Origin: Paenibacillus sp. 37 | GTDB lineage: Bacteria; Bacillota; Bacilli; Paenibacillales; Paenibacillaceae | Assembly (NCBI RefSeq): GCF_008386395.1 | Contig: NZ_CP043762.1 | Coordinates: forward strand, 310,001 to 374,000 | DNA: 64,000 bases | Reading direction: 5' to 3' | Part shown: piece after piece, positions 7,787 through 17,700 of the stretch | Position numbering within the stretch: the stretch's first letter is position 1 | Layout of the letters: each line of letters opens with the position of its first letter | Notes under the pieces: model-generated | Told to the model about the DNA's origin: nothing | Seen by the model: the letters and a program-made list of their open reading frames with translations, nothing else | Database searches by the model: none | Position numbers and translations under genes: made by a program

Positions 7787-8515
7787 GTGAAGGAATTAAA
7801 GAGAAGAAATATAGCATTATCTATTATAATTAGTTTGATGGTCGTTGTATTATCTGCCTGTGGTAAGCCAATAACGGAAGAACTTTATTCCGAGACCGTC
7901 TCACAAGATGTGAAGAATAGCACTCAACTTACACAAGAGGAAAAAGATTATTATAGCAAAGCAATTGAGAACGCAAATAGTGAAAGTGCAGATCTTTCTA
8001 CTAAAACAGTTAGTCAAATCATAACTGGTGAAAAAGAGAGACAGCTAAAAATAGAGGAAGAAGAAAAAAAGAGACAAGAAGAGATTAAACGTAAACAAGA
8101 AGAAACGGAAAAAGAAAAACAAGTTCAGCTTAAACTTTTGAATGAGTCCATAAAAGTTGGCTTAATTAAGAAAAGTGTGACATACGCAGACACGGATAAA
8201 TGGATTTTCAGAGATATCATTAACATGACACTTGATTTGAATAATATTTCTGACAAAACAGCCAAAGGATTTCAAGGCGTCATCACTTTTCAAGACATGT
8301 TTGGAAATGAGATCAAATCACTTAACGTAAAATACGATAAAGCAATTAAAGCTGGTTCATCCGCTTCTTATGATGGTAGCTTTGAAGTGAATCAATTTAT
8401 GGATGAGGATAGCGAGCTACGGGATACACCACTCGAAAAGATCACAGTTGATTTTCAGATGGACCAAATCATCTTTGATGACGGAGTTACTGTAAAGCGT
8501 GGCGATATTGAGTGA
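7787..8515 (+). CDS. Lipoprotein with coiled-coil region
   Basis: About 242 residues from GTG 7787; a TTG at 7760 is an alternative. A basic start followed by a hydrophobic stretch ends in the lipobox LSAC, so the protein should be lipid-modified and held outside the membrane. Residues about 75-115 are a highly charged Lys/Glu coiled coil (EEEKKRQEEIKRKQEE). The C-terminal 110 residues form a beta-rich domain (LDLNNISDKTAKGFQGVITF) like the Ig-like domains found in many Gram-positive lipoproteins. It follows the nuclease gene by about 100 bp and shares its strand and the terminator at 8612, so it may be cotranscribed. No specific function is recognised. Confidence 0.75.
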   Translation: MKELKRRNIALSIIISLMVVVLSACGKPITEELYSETVSQDVKNSTQLTQEEKDYYSKAIENANSESADLSTKTVSQIITGEKERQLKIEEEEKKRQEEIKRKQEETEKEKQVQLKLLNESIKVGLIKKSVTYADTDKWIFRDIINMTLDLNNISDKTAKGFQGVITFQDMFGNEIKSLNVKYDKAIKAGSSASYDGSFEVNQFMDEDSELRDTPLEKITVDFQMDQIIFDDGVTVKRGDIE

Positions 8516-8611
8516 AATATTACACTACATCGATCATATTGTGAGAAATTTATTAGAAGAAAAACTTAGAAAACAATAAAGATTGTTTTGCTAAAATATT
8601 ATCTCAAACTG

Positions 8612-8653
8612 AAAAGTGACACGCCTTTAATAAAAAGGCGTGTCACTTTTTTT
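8612..8653. terminator. Strong terminator between convergent genes
   Basis: A 17-bp perfect stem, AAAAGTGACACGCCTTT (8612-8628) with its complement at 8634-8650, followed by Ts on the plus strand and As before it, so it can work both ways for the lipoprotein gene and the leftward gene at 8673. Confidence 0.9.
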
Positions 8654-8672
8654 ATAAACCATTATGAAGACT

Positions 8673-8951
8673 TTATGACGGTTCTATTGTAAGTTGATGA
8701 TCAGCATTTATAGAACTGGCTATACATTCACAAGGCAAGACTCCAATTTTATTGATTTCACCAATTTTCCATTCTTTCGTAAAGGAAATTAGTTGTCCCT
8801 CTTCATAATTACTGAAAGACACTTTAGTAGATCTTCTTTCATGCCCAACCCATGGATAATCTTGATCAATAATATCCGTTGGTAGGTGATGGATTGATAT
8901 TCTATGGAATTCACCTTTAATGATAACGCCACACTCGATAACTTTCTCCAT
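8673..8951 (-). CDS. Hypothetical protein, 92 aa
   Basis: Starts at ATG 8951 with AAGGAGGG at 8965-8958, a strong ribosome site. A small soluble, beta-rich protein beginning MEKVIECGVIIKG; it has two Cys in LPCECIAS near the C-terminus. No family is recognised. It stands alone on the minus strand and ends in the shared terminator. Confidence 0.65.
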   Translation of the reverse strand: MEKVIECGVIIKGEFHRISIHHLPTDIIDQDYPWVGHERRSTKVSFSNYEEGQLISFTKEWKIGEINKIGVLPCECIASSINADHQLTIEPS

Positions 8952-9455
8952 TTTTACCCTCCTTCTTAAAAGATAAAATACCATTTGCACAGCTCATATA
9001 AAAATATCTAAGCTGAGTACTACACATACAAGCTTTGCCCAAATCAAGTTCTACAACATTATTGTTTCATTTCTGATCACATTTTTATTCAACATTATTC
9101 TTCTTATCAAATAATGTGATTTTATTTATTCATTATGTAGAAACTGGATCAGAACCTACTGAGACATATTCTTCAATTCGTAGTAATAAAACTCAACCAG
9201 AAGCTTGGATTTACAATCATTTATTCTTTCAAATTCAGTACTTGTTAATAAAATCAATACCTCTAATACATATCCTTTGCTACCCCATATTATCGAATAA
9301 CTACAGCTTTTCAAATAAGAAGTGTGTCTAATGCTCATTCATTTGTTGCGGCACCTTCCCACCTTCTCCTTAAAAACCATTGCTTGCAAGCAGTGTATAG
9401 AATCAGGAAATTAATCGGATATTAATATCAAATAATTTCTAATTTGGAGGGGAAA
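8952..9455. other. Intergenic stretch
   Basis: About 500 bp of AT-rich DNA separating divergent genes. Open frames at 9116-9338 on both strands lack ribosome sites. A short palindrome, GCTTGCAAGC, lies near 9383. TTGGAGGGG just before 9456 is the ribosome site of the next gene. The promoter of the large operon should be here, but I cannot single one out. Confidence 0.35.
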
Positions 9456-10313
9456 ATGACAAAGCCTGTAGCTGTATTAATTATTCATGGACTGGGCATG
9501 CAAAAGGAAAACTTTGCAGAGCCTTTTATCCATTCATTAAGAGAATCGTTTAAACAAAATAATACTCTGGAGTTCACTCAAGAGCCACTCGTCATAAAAC
9601 CCGTTTATTGGGCTCAAATATTTGAGGGGAGAGAAGAAGAATTAAAGTGTAAGTTATTCCATGGTCACGACTTACATTTTGAAAAGCTAAGACATTTTAT
9701 GTTTCACTATCTGGCCGATGCCGTGGCCTACCAACCCCTGGAGGTTAATGATCATAATTACATGGCGGTGCATGACACGATCAGTACGGCTCTTCATGAG
9801 TTATCTGAGGAGGCAGGTTATGATGCTCCTCTTTGTGTAATATCTCACAGCCTAGGTACCGTAATCGCAAGTAATTACTTCTACGACAGACAGAATTCAG
9901 CACAGTGGAAGCCAAAAATAATCAATGCTGATTCAGCGCTTGAACGTGGAGACACCTTAAGCTTATTTTATTCCTGTGGAACAACACTGCCTTTATGGAG
10001 CTTACGTTATAAAGATTTTGATAAACCTATTCAAGTTCCTAGTCCTACATTTGCGAGTTCTCAACCTGATTTTGCGGGAGAATGGGTGAATTTTTTTGAC
10101 AATGATGACATCCTGGGTTATCCCCTCAGACCCGTCCATCCAGCCTATGAAAAAGTAGTTAGTGAAGACATACAGATGAACGTAGGCGGTTTGAAAAGTC
10201 GCTGGAATCCGCTTAGTCATAATGGATATTTCTCAAGCCAAAACGTAATTGATCGTATAGTTCAAGGTTTGACAAAAACTTGGGAAACCGTAAATAAGAA
10301 TGGTCAAGCATGA
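9456..10313 (+). CDS. Alpha/beta hydrolase, first gene of the giant-protein operon
   Basis: 285 residues from ATG 9456, preceded by GGAGGGG. The N-terminus has the strand-oxyanion element AVLIIHGLG (about 6-14). The nucleophile elbow is SHSLG at 130-134, with Ser132 as nucleophile; the first Gly of the usual GxSxG is replaced by Ser. A His near the C-terminus (in SHNGYFSSQNV) is a plausible catalytic His, with an Asp from the preceding FFDNDD segment. The family includes esterases, lipases and PGAP1-like enzymes; the substrate cannot be told. There is no signal peptide, so it acts in the cytosol. A gap of about 85 bp leads to the protease gene on the same strand. Confidence 0.8.
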   Translation: MTKPVAVLIIHGLGMQKENFAEPFIHSLRESFKQNNTLEFTQEPLVIKPVYWAQIFEGREEELKCKLFHGHDLHFEKLRHFMFHYLADAVAYQPLEVNDHNYMAVHDTISTALHELSEEAGYDAPLCVISHSLGTVIASNYFYDRQNSAQWKPKIINADSALERGDTLSLFYSCGTTLPLWSLRYKDFDKPIQVPSPTFASSQPDFAGEWVNFFDNDDILGYPLRPVHPAYEKVVSEDIQMNVGGLKSRWNPLSHNGYFSSQNVIDRIVQGLTKTWETVNKNGQA

Positions 10314-10399
10314 ACATTAAATCAACTATACAAACAATCACTATGATTTGTATAACAGGAAAAATTTTCAGCTTATGTACGGACAAAGGAGATTAATTA

Positions 10400-11380
10400 A
10401 TGGCATACAATTTGAATGAGATTGTTCAAATCAAAAGAGAGATCGAAAAAGAATGGAGCAAAAAGTTAAATGTGAACAATATTGATATCGGATTAAAGTA
10501 TGTAGGTGGGAAGTTAACCGATCGGATAGCAATTCGCGTGTATGTGGATAAGAAAGAGAACGTATCGCCTAAAGATGAAATACCCAGTTCTGTATCTGGT
10601 ATTCCTACTGATGTAATAGAGAAAATCGAAACATTCGAGCTTCGTGTTTTAGAAATGTCAGAGGAACAGACAAGAATATCGGAGATGGGTCAGCGGTTTG
10701 ATCCCTTATGTGGTGGGATACAAATTGGGCCTTGTCGAAAGGTAAATGGGAATTCGATTAGAGGTACGTTAGGAGCCATTGTTCAAACGCAGGAAGGTAA
10801 GCTTTGCGCATTAAGCAATTTCCATGTTCTTTGTGTTGATACGGATTGGAAAATTGAAGATGCTGTCGCACAGCCCGTAGATATTGCTGGGTGTCCTACA
10901 AATATGGCTGGCAATCTTCTTAGTGGGACTCTTTACGGAAAGTTTGGTAAGACTGAACGAGTAGTAGACGCTGCAATAGCAGAAATAAAGGATCGAAATG
11001 TTACCTCAAACATTCCTGGAATTGGGAAAATAACGGGTTTCGCTTCACCAGAAATTGGATCACGCGTTCGTAAAGTGGGCATGGTTACAGGGTTGACATA
11101 TGGAAAAGTGGAAGGCGGGCTAGAGAACATGAGCGTTATTCCCTATGGTCATGGTATCGGAGATGTTACGTTTAAAAACTCTATTCGAATCACAGCAGAC
11201 AAAGATCATAATGAGATTTTTTCCCGAAATGGGGATTCAGGCGCCATTATCGTGAACGAGCATAACCAGGCAGTTGGCCTTTTGTTTGCTGGAACGACAG
11301 ACAATTCTATAACTTTGGCCAATGATATCCAGGAAGTGAAACAAACCTTTCAGATCACGATGTATGGTGGTGACGAGTGA
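10400..11380 (+). CDS. Chymotrypsin-fold serine protease, NAL1-like
   Basis: 326 residues, ribosome site AAAGGAG. After an N-terminal region of about 100 residues, which looks like a small alpha/beta domain (DIGLKYVGGKLTDRIAIRVYV), comes a trypsin-like double barrel. A triad can be assigned: His142 in SNFHVL, Asp190 in VVDAAIAEI and Ser280 in NGDSGAI, the canonical GDSG. There is no signal peptide, so it is cytosolic. Bacterial relatives of plant NAL1 have this layout. Its stop overlaps the start of the following 1108-residue gene (GTGATG), so the two are translationally coupled; the giant proteins are natural candidate substrates. Confidence 0.8.
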   Translation: MAYNLNEIVQIKREIEKEWSKKLNVNNIDIGLKYVGGKLTDRIAIRVYVDKKENVSPKDEIPSSVSGIPTDVIEKIETFELRVLEMSEEQTRISEMGQRFDPLCGGIQIGPCRKVNGNSIRGTLGAIVQTQEGKLCALSNFHVLCVDTDWKIEDAVAQPVDIAGCPTNMAGNLLSGTLYGKFGKTERVVDAAIAEIKDRNVTSNIPGIGKITGFASPEIGSRVRKVGMVTGLTYGKVEGGLENMSVIPYGHGIGDVTFKNSIRITADKDHNEIFSRNGDSGAIIVNEHNQAVGLLFAGTTDNSITLANDIQEVKQTFQITMYGGDE

Positions 11381-14300
11381 TGGGGGCATTAAACAAAGTT
11401 AGTGAGAAGAGCGGGGTCCTTATTTACGGATCAGAGAGTAAATCCGTGGGATATTTAATGGAATGGACAGAAACGGAAAAAGAAGCACCTCCTTCACTAA
11501 CCTTCCCCGAAGCTTGTTTTAGCCACCAAGGGTACATGATCTTTGTTACCGATAGTTTCGAACAACTCGACGCTAAATCAGTGGAAGTGCTTACTTTTCT
11601 TAAAAACCAGCTTAACATGGATCAAGGTTATGTATGGATAAGTGATCTTGAAAAACTTTCTACAGAAACAGTGACTTGGTTTGTAGCGAACCAACGTACC
11701 GGAGACATTCAAAGGAACGCTGTTGTTCCGATCGGGTACGAGTGGAATCTTTCTGTCTCAGCAGGGGTAGAAATACGACTGGATCATGCAGAAGAGCCTG
11801 AGCAAGCAGAGCTGGTTTTTCACTCTGGGCCAATATCCTTTACGGGAGAATCATCTTTGCAATCTTCGACTATTCAGCAAATCAGGATTCCATTGGTAGG
11901 GGAGTGGTCAGGTTGTGTCTTAATTGATAATCTTTCCATTAGAGCAGAGTCTCTGATCTTAGATCTCGGGGTTGGATTCCGATTTGTTTCCCCAAATGTT
12001 TCTTCGGACACTTGTCATCAATTTGTTCATTATCCACTTGTGGCCTATGACCAAAATACAGACGTACTTATGCATGCATGTATCGATCCGATTTCGGCAC
12101 TTTCACCTACAGATGATAGAGGTTTTGTTAAACCAAAGATTAAAACTTTCTTTGCTGTGTCAAAAATGAATGCAAAAGGGTTTACACAGCAGCTTAAGAG
12201 CTATCTAGTTACTACGAACGGCGAACCCATATGGTTAGAGCCCATCGATTCGGATACCATGTTTGCGGAACATCAGCCTAGATTTGTGTTTCACAGTGGA
12301 CCAGATAAAGAACCTTTTTTAAGTCCGGCTGGTGACTTTCAGCTTTCCTTAAAGAACAATTCTTCCTCTGATACTCCAGTAGAGCTGGTCTGTGGATTAT
12401 CCGGATTAGAGTACCTTATCGTTCCACAGGGGGGAAGTTTGCGCTTTAAGCCCTTTATGCCTGCATACGCTTTTCATTATGATCCAACTGAAACAGATAG
12501 TCACGATGACTCCACTCTTAAACAGGAGAATCTGTTAGTAGCGGATTTCACCACATCCTGGCTCAGCATAGCACCTGTGGAAGGTGAAATCGATACTTCA
12601 AATCAATACGTTTCTCAACCAACAGGATCTGTATTGTATGGGAATTCATCCACTGAGAACCAAGGGGTGAATTTGTTAAACTACAAGCCCGCCCCTGTAC
12701 TTATAGGTAATCATACTGATCATGCATTTCCATTGGTTCCCTATTCCGGTATGAGTTTTGAACACGAAAACAGTAAAGAAGAGCTACTTCGATTTGAACA
12801 ACATATTCTCTCACCAGCAAGGCGATACTTTTTGTCGACATTGTTAATTCGAAATGATGCTGAAAATCCTCCTCCGGAGGAATATCAGGCAACAACTCCA
12901 AACGGCTTACTCATACGGTTGAACGGTAGCCGGTTTGAAAAAGTTTTGTTGACTAAATCTAAAGACACGGAGTTTTGTTTTGAACGCCCTGATGAACATC
13001 TTCAGCAAGCGTTGCAGACCAATCAATTGTTCCTGGTTGCCACGACCGATGTTCACCTCGGCAAACCAAAGGATCAGGCTGGAGAAGGCCCCGTATTCAA
13101 CAATATAATCGATATTGATGACTGGAAGTTTGATATTAACGTGGACAATAGCATGCTGGATGACGTGGGGTACCAAAACGTACTGATTATGAAATCACGC
13201 GTTGGTCCTGGACAAACGCTCTCCGAGTTGGTCAAACAACCAAAAACATGGACCCAACCCGAACATTTTATTCAATCTACGTACGAAGGGGTCGACGTTA
13301 CAGAATCGGGTGATATTCCAGCATTGTCCCAATGGTTAAATGAGTATTTTATTGATGCTGCTGCAGAAGAGGCTGTGGATTCTACACTTTCGCATTTTAA
13401 TCAAATCGTTCACGATCCGAATTGGACAGGTGTGATTATTCTGCGTCCAACTATAAAAGCTTTTCCGGATGAGATATCAAATCTAAAAAATTTGATTGTT
13501 TCGAATAATAACACTCCAGATCCTCAGATCAAAGTTTACGGACATCATATTGGATTCGAAACCATGGTATCAGAGGGACTTATACCTGCTCTAGAAAGCC
13601 GCATTTTTGGTTTAATTCGATATCAGGACGACAAATATAATCCAAGTACTCCTCAAACTCCAGTGCAAGTGGATGAAGAATGTGATTTTAGACTGCTTCA
13701 TTTACGATTGGTTATTAGGGAAAGCAAAATAAAGGATTTTTCGTGTAAAGGGCAATTGACGATGAAAAATTGGTTTTCACAAAATGTCCTTGGTACTGGT
13801 GAAAGAGATATGCCATCATCAGGGCGAGCGCATGCCATACTTCTAGAGGGATATCAGCAACGCGTAAAGGGTAAGGGAGAACATCCAATCTGTGTATTGG
13901 AATCAACCGGTCCAGTAACTTTTTATATGCGGGAAAAAGGAAGTGTGCTTAAAAATGTGACCGTAGAAAAGGTCACATATGAATCAGTTGATCAAGAGGC
14001 CCGCTTAAGTGTGTCTGGAAATATAGGGTTTAACCAAATTAAATTGCGTGGAGGAAGCCCTTTTGATCTGTGGACCTTTGGTAAAGATGGGCTTCAGTTC
14101 TCTCAATTGATTATCCAGAAACGAGATCAAGCCTGGAACGTAAATCTCGAACAAGCTTCCTTTAAGCCAACGGCTCCAGTGGAATCCCATGAAGATCGCA
14201 GTTTGTTTGACAGTTTGTCCATGGAGCTTATTGGATTCTTGCCTAACAAACAAGGCTCTATCTCAGATTTGGGATTCATCCGAGTGACGACGACATCAGA

Positions 14301-14703
14301 TTTCTTTGATGTTGGGCTTGATGAGCGTTTATGGAATGGCCTGAAGTTCAGGCTTCAGGCAGGAACGGCAGGTAAATTAAGTGACAATAAACTGTTGGAA
14401 GCAGAGTTGTTGCTTGCCTGGGGAGCAGGTAAAGATAATCAACCAGATCGGTATGAGACAACCGTAGGTTTAAAGCTTGGCGGGAGCAAACGACAGTTTC
14501 AAATACAAAATGTACTATCTCTCCAGTTTGAGGATCTTGTCTTGAATTATATACACGAACACAAACGTTTTGAACTCACACTCAGTGATGCGTATATACG
14601 GTTTTTGGGCCTTCGCTTACCACCAAGAGGCAGCATGGCTCTTAAATGGTTTGGCAGTGGAGAGCAAAACCAACCCATTGGATGGTTTGCGAAATACCAA
14701 TAA
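11377..14703 (+). CDS. Giant protein 1 of the operon, about 1108 aa, unknown function
   Basis: Starts at GTG 11377 or ATG 11380 in the overlap with the protease stop. There is no signal peptide or membrane segment. The sequence is beta-rich and modular. The N-terminal 120 residues (VLIYGSESKSVGYLMEW) look like a separate domain; the middle has segments such as FVFHSGPDKEPFLSPAGDFQLSLKN; the C-terminal 300 residues consist of alternating strands (FELTLSDAYIRFLGLRLPPRG) that resemble the style of giant protein 2. I recognise no named family. It lies 20 bases upstream of giant protein 2, clearly in one operon. Plausible roles are a structural or surface component, or a toxin scaffold; nothing in the chain decides it. 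Confidence 0.7.
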   Translation: MMGALNKVSEKSGVLIYGSESKSVGYLMEWTETEKEAPPSLTFPEACFSHQGYMIFVTDSFEQLDAKSVEVLTFLKNQLNMDQGYVWISDLEKLSTETVTWFVANQRTGDIQRNAVVPIGYEWNLSVSAGVEIRLDHAEEPEQAELVFHSGPISFTGESSLQSSTIQQIRIPLVGEWSGCVLIDNLSIRAESLILDLGVGFRFVSPNVSSDTCHQFVHYPLVAYDQNTDVLMHACIDPISALSPTDDRGFVKPKIKTFFAVSKMNAKGFTQQLKSYLVTTNGEPIWLEPIDSDTMFAEHQPRFVFHSGPDKEPFLSPAGDFQLSLKNNSSSDTPVELVCGLSGLEYLIVPQGGSLRFKPFMPAYAFHYDPTETDSHDDSTLKQENLLVADFTTSWLSIAPVEGEIDTSNQYVSQPTGSVLYGNSSTENQGVNLLNYKPAPVLIGNHTDHAFPLVPYSGMSFEHENSKEELLRFEQHILSPARRYFLSTLLIRNDAENPPPEEYQATTPNGLLIRLNGSRFEKVLLTKSKDTEFCFERPDEHLQQALQTNQLFLVATTDVHLGKPKDQAGEGPVFNNIIDIDDWKFDINVDNSMLDDVGYQNVLIMKSRVGPGQTLSELVKQPKTWTQPEHFIQSTYEGVDVTESGDIPALSQWLNEYFIDAAAEEAVDSTLSHFNQIVHDPNWTGVIILRPTIKAFPDEISNLKNLIVSNNNTPDPQIKVYGHHIGFETMVSEGLIPALESRIFGLIRYQDDKYNPSTPQTPVQVDEECDFRLLHLRLVIRESKIKDFSCKGQLTMKNWFSQNVLGTGERDMPSSGRAHAILLEGYQQRVKGKGEHPICVLESTGPVTFYMREKGSVLKNVTVEKVTYESVDQEARLSVSGNIGFNQIKLRGGSPFDLWTFGKDGLQFSQLIIQKRDQAWNVNLEQASFKPTAPVESHEDRSLFDSLSMELIGFLPNKQGSISDLGFIRVTTTSDFFDVGLDERLWNGLKFRLQAGTAGKLSDNKLLEAELLLAWGAGKDNQPDRYETTVGLKLGGSKRQFQIQNVLSLQFEDLVLNYIHEHKRFELTLSDAYIRFLGLRLPPRGSMALKWFGSGEQNQPIGWFAKYQ

Positions 14704-14723
14704 CATCGAAGAAAGGGGATCAC

Positions 14724-17700
14724 ATGAGTCATTTTACACAATTAGTGGAGCAGTGGAAATCTTTTGATGGAGAAACGGTGGATATCGAAAAGGAATTATT
14801 TAATGTACCTGAAATCGCCTCCTTGCTACGTCCGTATTCACCGTATATACAATGGACTACGTTTAATACAGTAGTGGAGATAAACCCAAGTATTCTTACT
14901 GCAAAGGGTAGCATCAAGGCGTTTGGAGATGTGGATAGTACATTTTCCGTTTCAATAGAAGAAACCCAAAACGAACAACTCTCAATTATTTTCAACTTGA
15001 ATACTGCAGAAGAAATGACGTTTAGAATAGGTGGGATATCGTGGCTTCTATTCAAAAACGGACTTATTCATATCACAGGAAGCCAAAGTGGAGATCCAAC
15101 GCCGCAAGGATCTATTTCTTTTCAGATATTAGTCGGCTCTACTTGGGTGATGCTGCAAGTCCCTAGTCTTGAAGCAGGAAACAAACGAATATTTCAGTCA
15201 ATTCAGTCCTTTCCTATTTCTGCTTTGCGTAATTTGGAACCGGTATATGGTGCAGGTAGATTCGCTCATAAGCTTCCTTTTACCACAGGAGATGCTGAGG
15301 TGACACTTGAATTTGATGAACAACAAAAACAAGTGCTTAGTGTATCAGTTAAGTTAAATACAGGAAGCTTTATCCTTGCGGACAGAGTGAACGTGGCAAA
15401 CGGAAACTTGAATCTAAGCGTTCATCGACGGGATGCAGGAATAGAGCGAAATCTCCAATTCAACACTACGTTGTCTACCGTCTCAGGTGCATCTCTTGAG
15501 ATGACGTGGCGTTATGAAGATGAACAAGGTCTTTGGAAAATTAGACAGTCAGACCAAAAATCTTGTCCCGTTAATGAGTTGTTTGCGACCATCATGCCAA
15601 GTATTTCTAGCCCGATTTTGGAACCGGTTATAATATCTGGATTTGAATTAGATGTGCAGCTAGGAAATCCAACCCCTATCATGAAGGGCAGTGCACACAT
15701 ATCTTCGGAAATCAGCGTTGGAGGCTTAATTGTCCAATTCACTTCATTAAAGCTGGGTAGTGAACAGGGACATCTTCAACTGAGTTTGGCTGGTACCATA
15801 ACAGTAGATAATAATATGAGAATAGATATCCAATACACATTTGAGGATGGGACATGGGAATTATGTGGATCAATAGATGATTGGGAAGAAATATCTCCAG
15901 TCAATCAAATTCAAATGAGCCCTGCCAACATTTGTTGGTCAAATGATTCATGGAATCTAACAGCCTCAGCTCAATGGAATCTCTGGGAGTTAACTGTACA
16001 AGCTGAGTTGAACATGCATTACGACTTGAGTAAGGAACAATTTACGGGAAGCTTGTGTGGTGTGGCCGATTTCAATGGATTCGCTATTGGAGTTCGTCAT
16101 GATGGAGAAAAATTAACTGCTACATGGAACGGAATATCTGTGGATTATCAGCCGGGTATGGAAAAAATCATCTTTCCGCTTCATGAAGGTTTCACACTTG
16201 GGGATCTAGTAGAGGAAGGGATTTACTGGGTAAAAGGTACCCGCCTTGGCTTGTCCAGTCCATGGGATATGATGAATGATTGGAAACTTCCAAATTTAAA
16301 TTTAGAGTTCAGTCTAAATAGCGAAAATAGAGGAGTTGCGCTCTCTATTCCTGTACAAAATACGCTGAAATTTCTTTCCGAAATAAAAGGGCTGTTTTTC
16401 CGTTTCGATCCGAGATTAGAAGGAAATAAGAGGCTGGAATTTACAGTTCAATTATTCGATGGAAAAGATATGACATGGTATCCAGCGGACCCTTCCACTA
16501 CCCCTGTTCCTAACTTAAAACAAGGAGTACTGAACCTTGAATATTTGGGGCTTGGACAGCATGTGCTTCCCCAGGGACAAGTAGGACGAATCGAATCAAT
16601 AACTCAAGCTGTGGATCTCATGAAAAGTTCAGACATGCAAACAGTCCAATATGATGCAGGAACTGGCTGGATTGTGGCATCCCAATTAAGTCTTTTAGGA
16701 TCCATTAATCTGAGTTTTGTATTCAGTGACCCTAAATTATATGGTTTAAAAGTTCAAGTTGCTAAAAACTCAAATCAGTACTTTAAAGGATTAGATTTTG
16801 AAATCCTTTATCAAAAAGTGACCAAAGAAATCGGTTTATACCAAGCAGAAATTACGCTTCCAGATATACTTCGATATCTTGAGTTTGGAGCATACTCCCT
16901 TACACTCCCATCCTTCGGAATTGGAATCTATACAAACGGGGATTTTCGAATTGATATTGGGTTTCCTAGAAATATGGACTTCTCTAGATCCTGTACTATC
17001 CAGACGATTGTTCCTCCCGGAATCCCCTTCATTGGATCGGCTGGGTTTTACATTAACAAGTTGTCTGAACATACGTCCACCCGCTTACCAGAAATACAAA
17101 ATGGACACTTCAGTACTGTTATGGAGTTCGGCTTCGGGATGCGAATGGGACTTGGCAAGGAGATTAGAAAAGGTCCGTTGACTGCTGGATTCAGTGTAAC
17201 TGTGATAGGCATTCTTGAAGGAGTACTTGCTCATTGGCATGCAGAAAGTGGAGGGAAAGAAGATTATTACTATTGGTTGCAAGGTATAGCAGGCATACAA
17301 GGAAGGCTCTATGGGGATGTAGACTTATCTCTTGTTAAAGCCTCGGTGGATGTAATCGTTACTGTTGCCACGATGCTCACGTATGAGGCATACCGCAATC
17401 TTGAGATAGCACTTGTTGCAGAAGTAGATATAAATATGAAAATTAAAATCGGCCGAAAGCCATTCCGAATCAGTATGAATGTCTCTTACTCGTCCAGTAT
17501 CAAAGAGCAATTCACCATTGAGATGAAAAAGAAAGCTCCTTGGGATATTCAAGTACAACGCGAGGTGTTGGAAGAAGGGGAACAGAGTATAGAACCGATC
17601 ATGTTTTTCTGGGACAACCTGGTTACAGATGCACCTAGCCCGTTAACATTGTACATGACTCCTGTGCTTACACTTTCTCCTAATCAAAACTCGCCATCAG

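Noticed and set aside
9116..9338. ORFs on both strands before the giant-protein operon
   Set aside because: No ribosome site and AT-driven composition.
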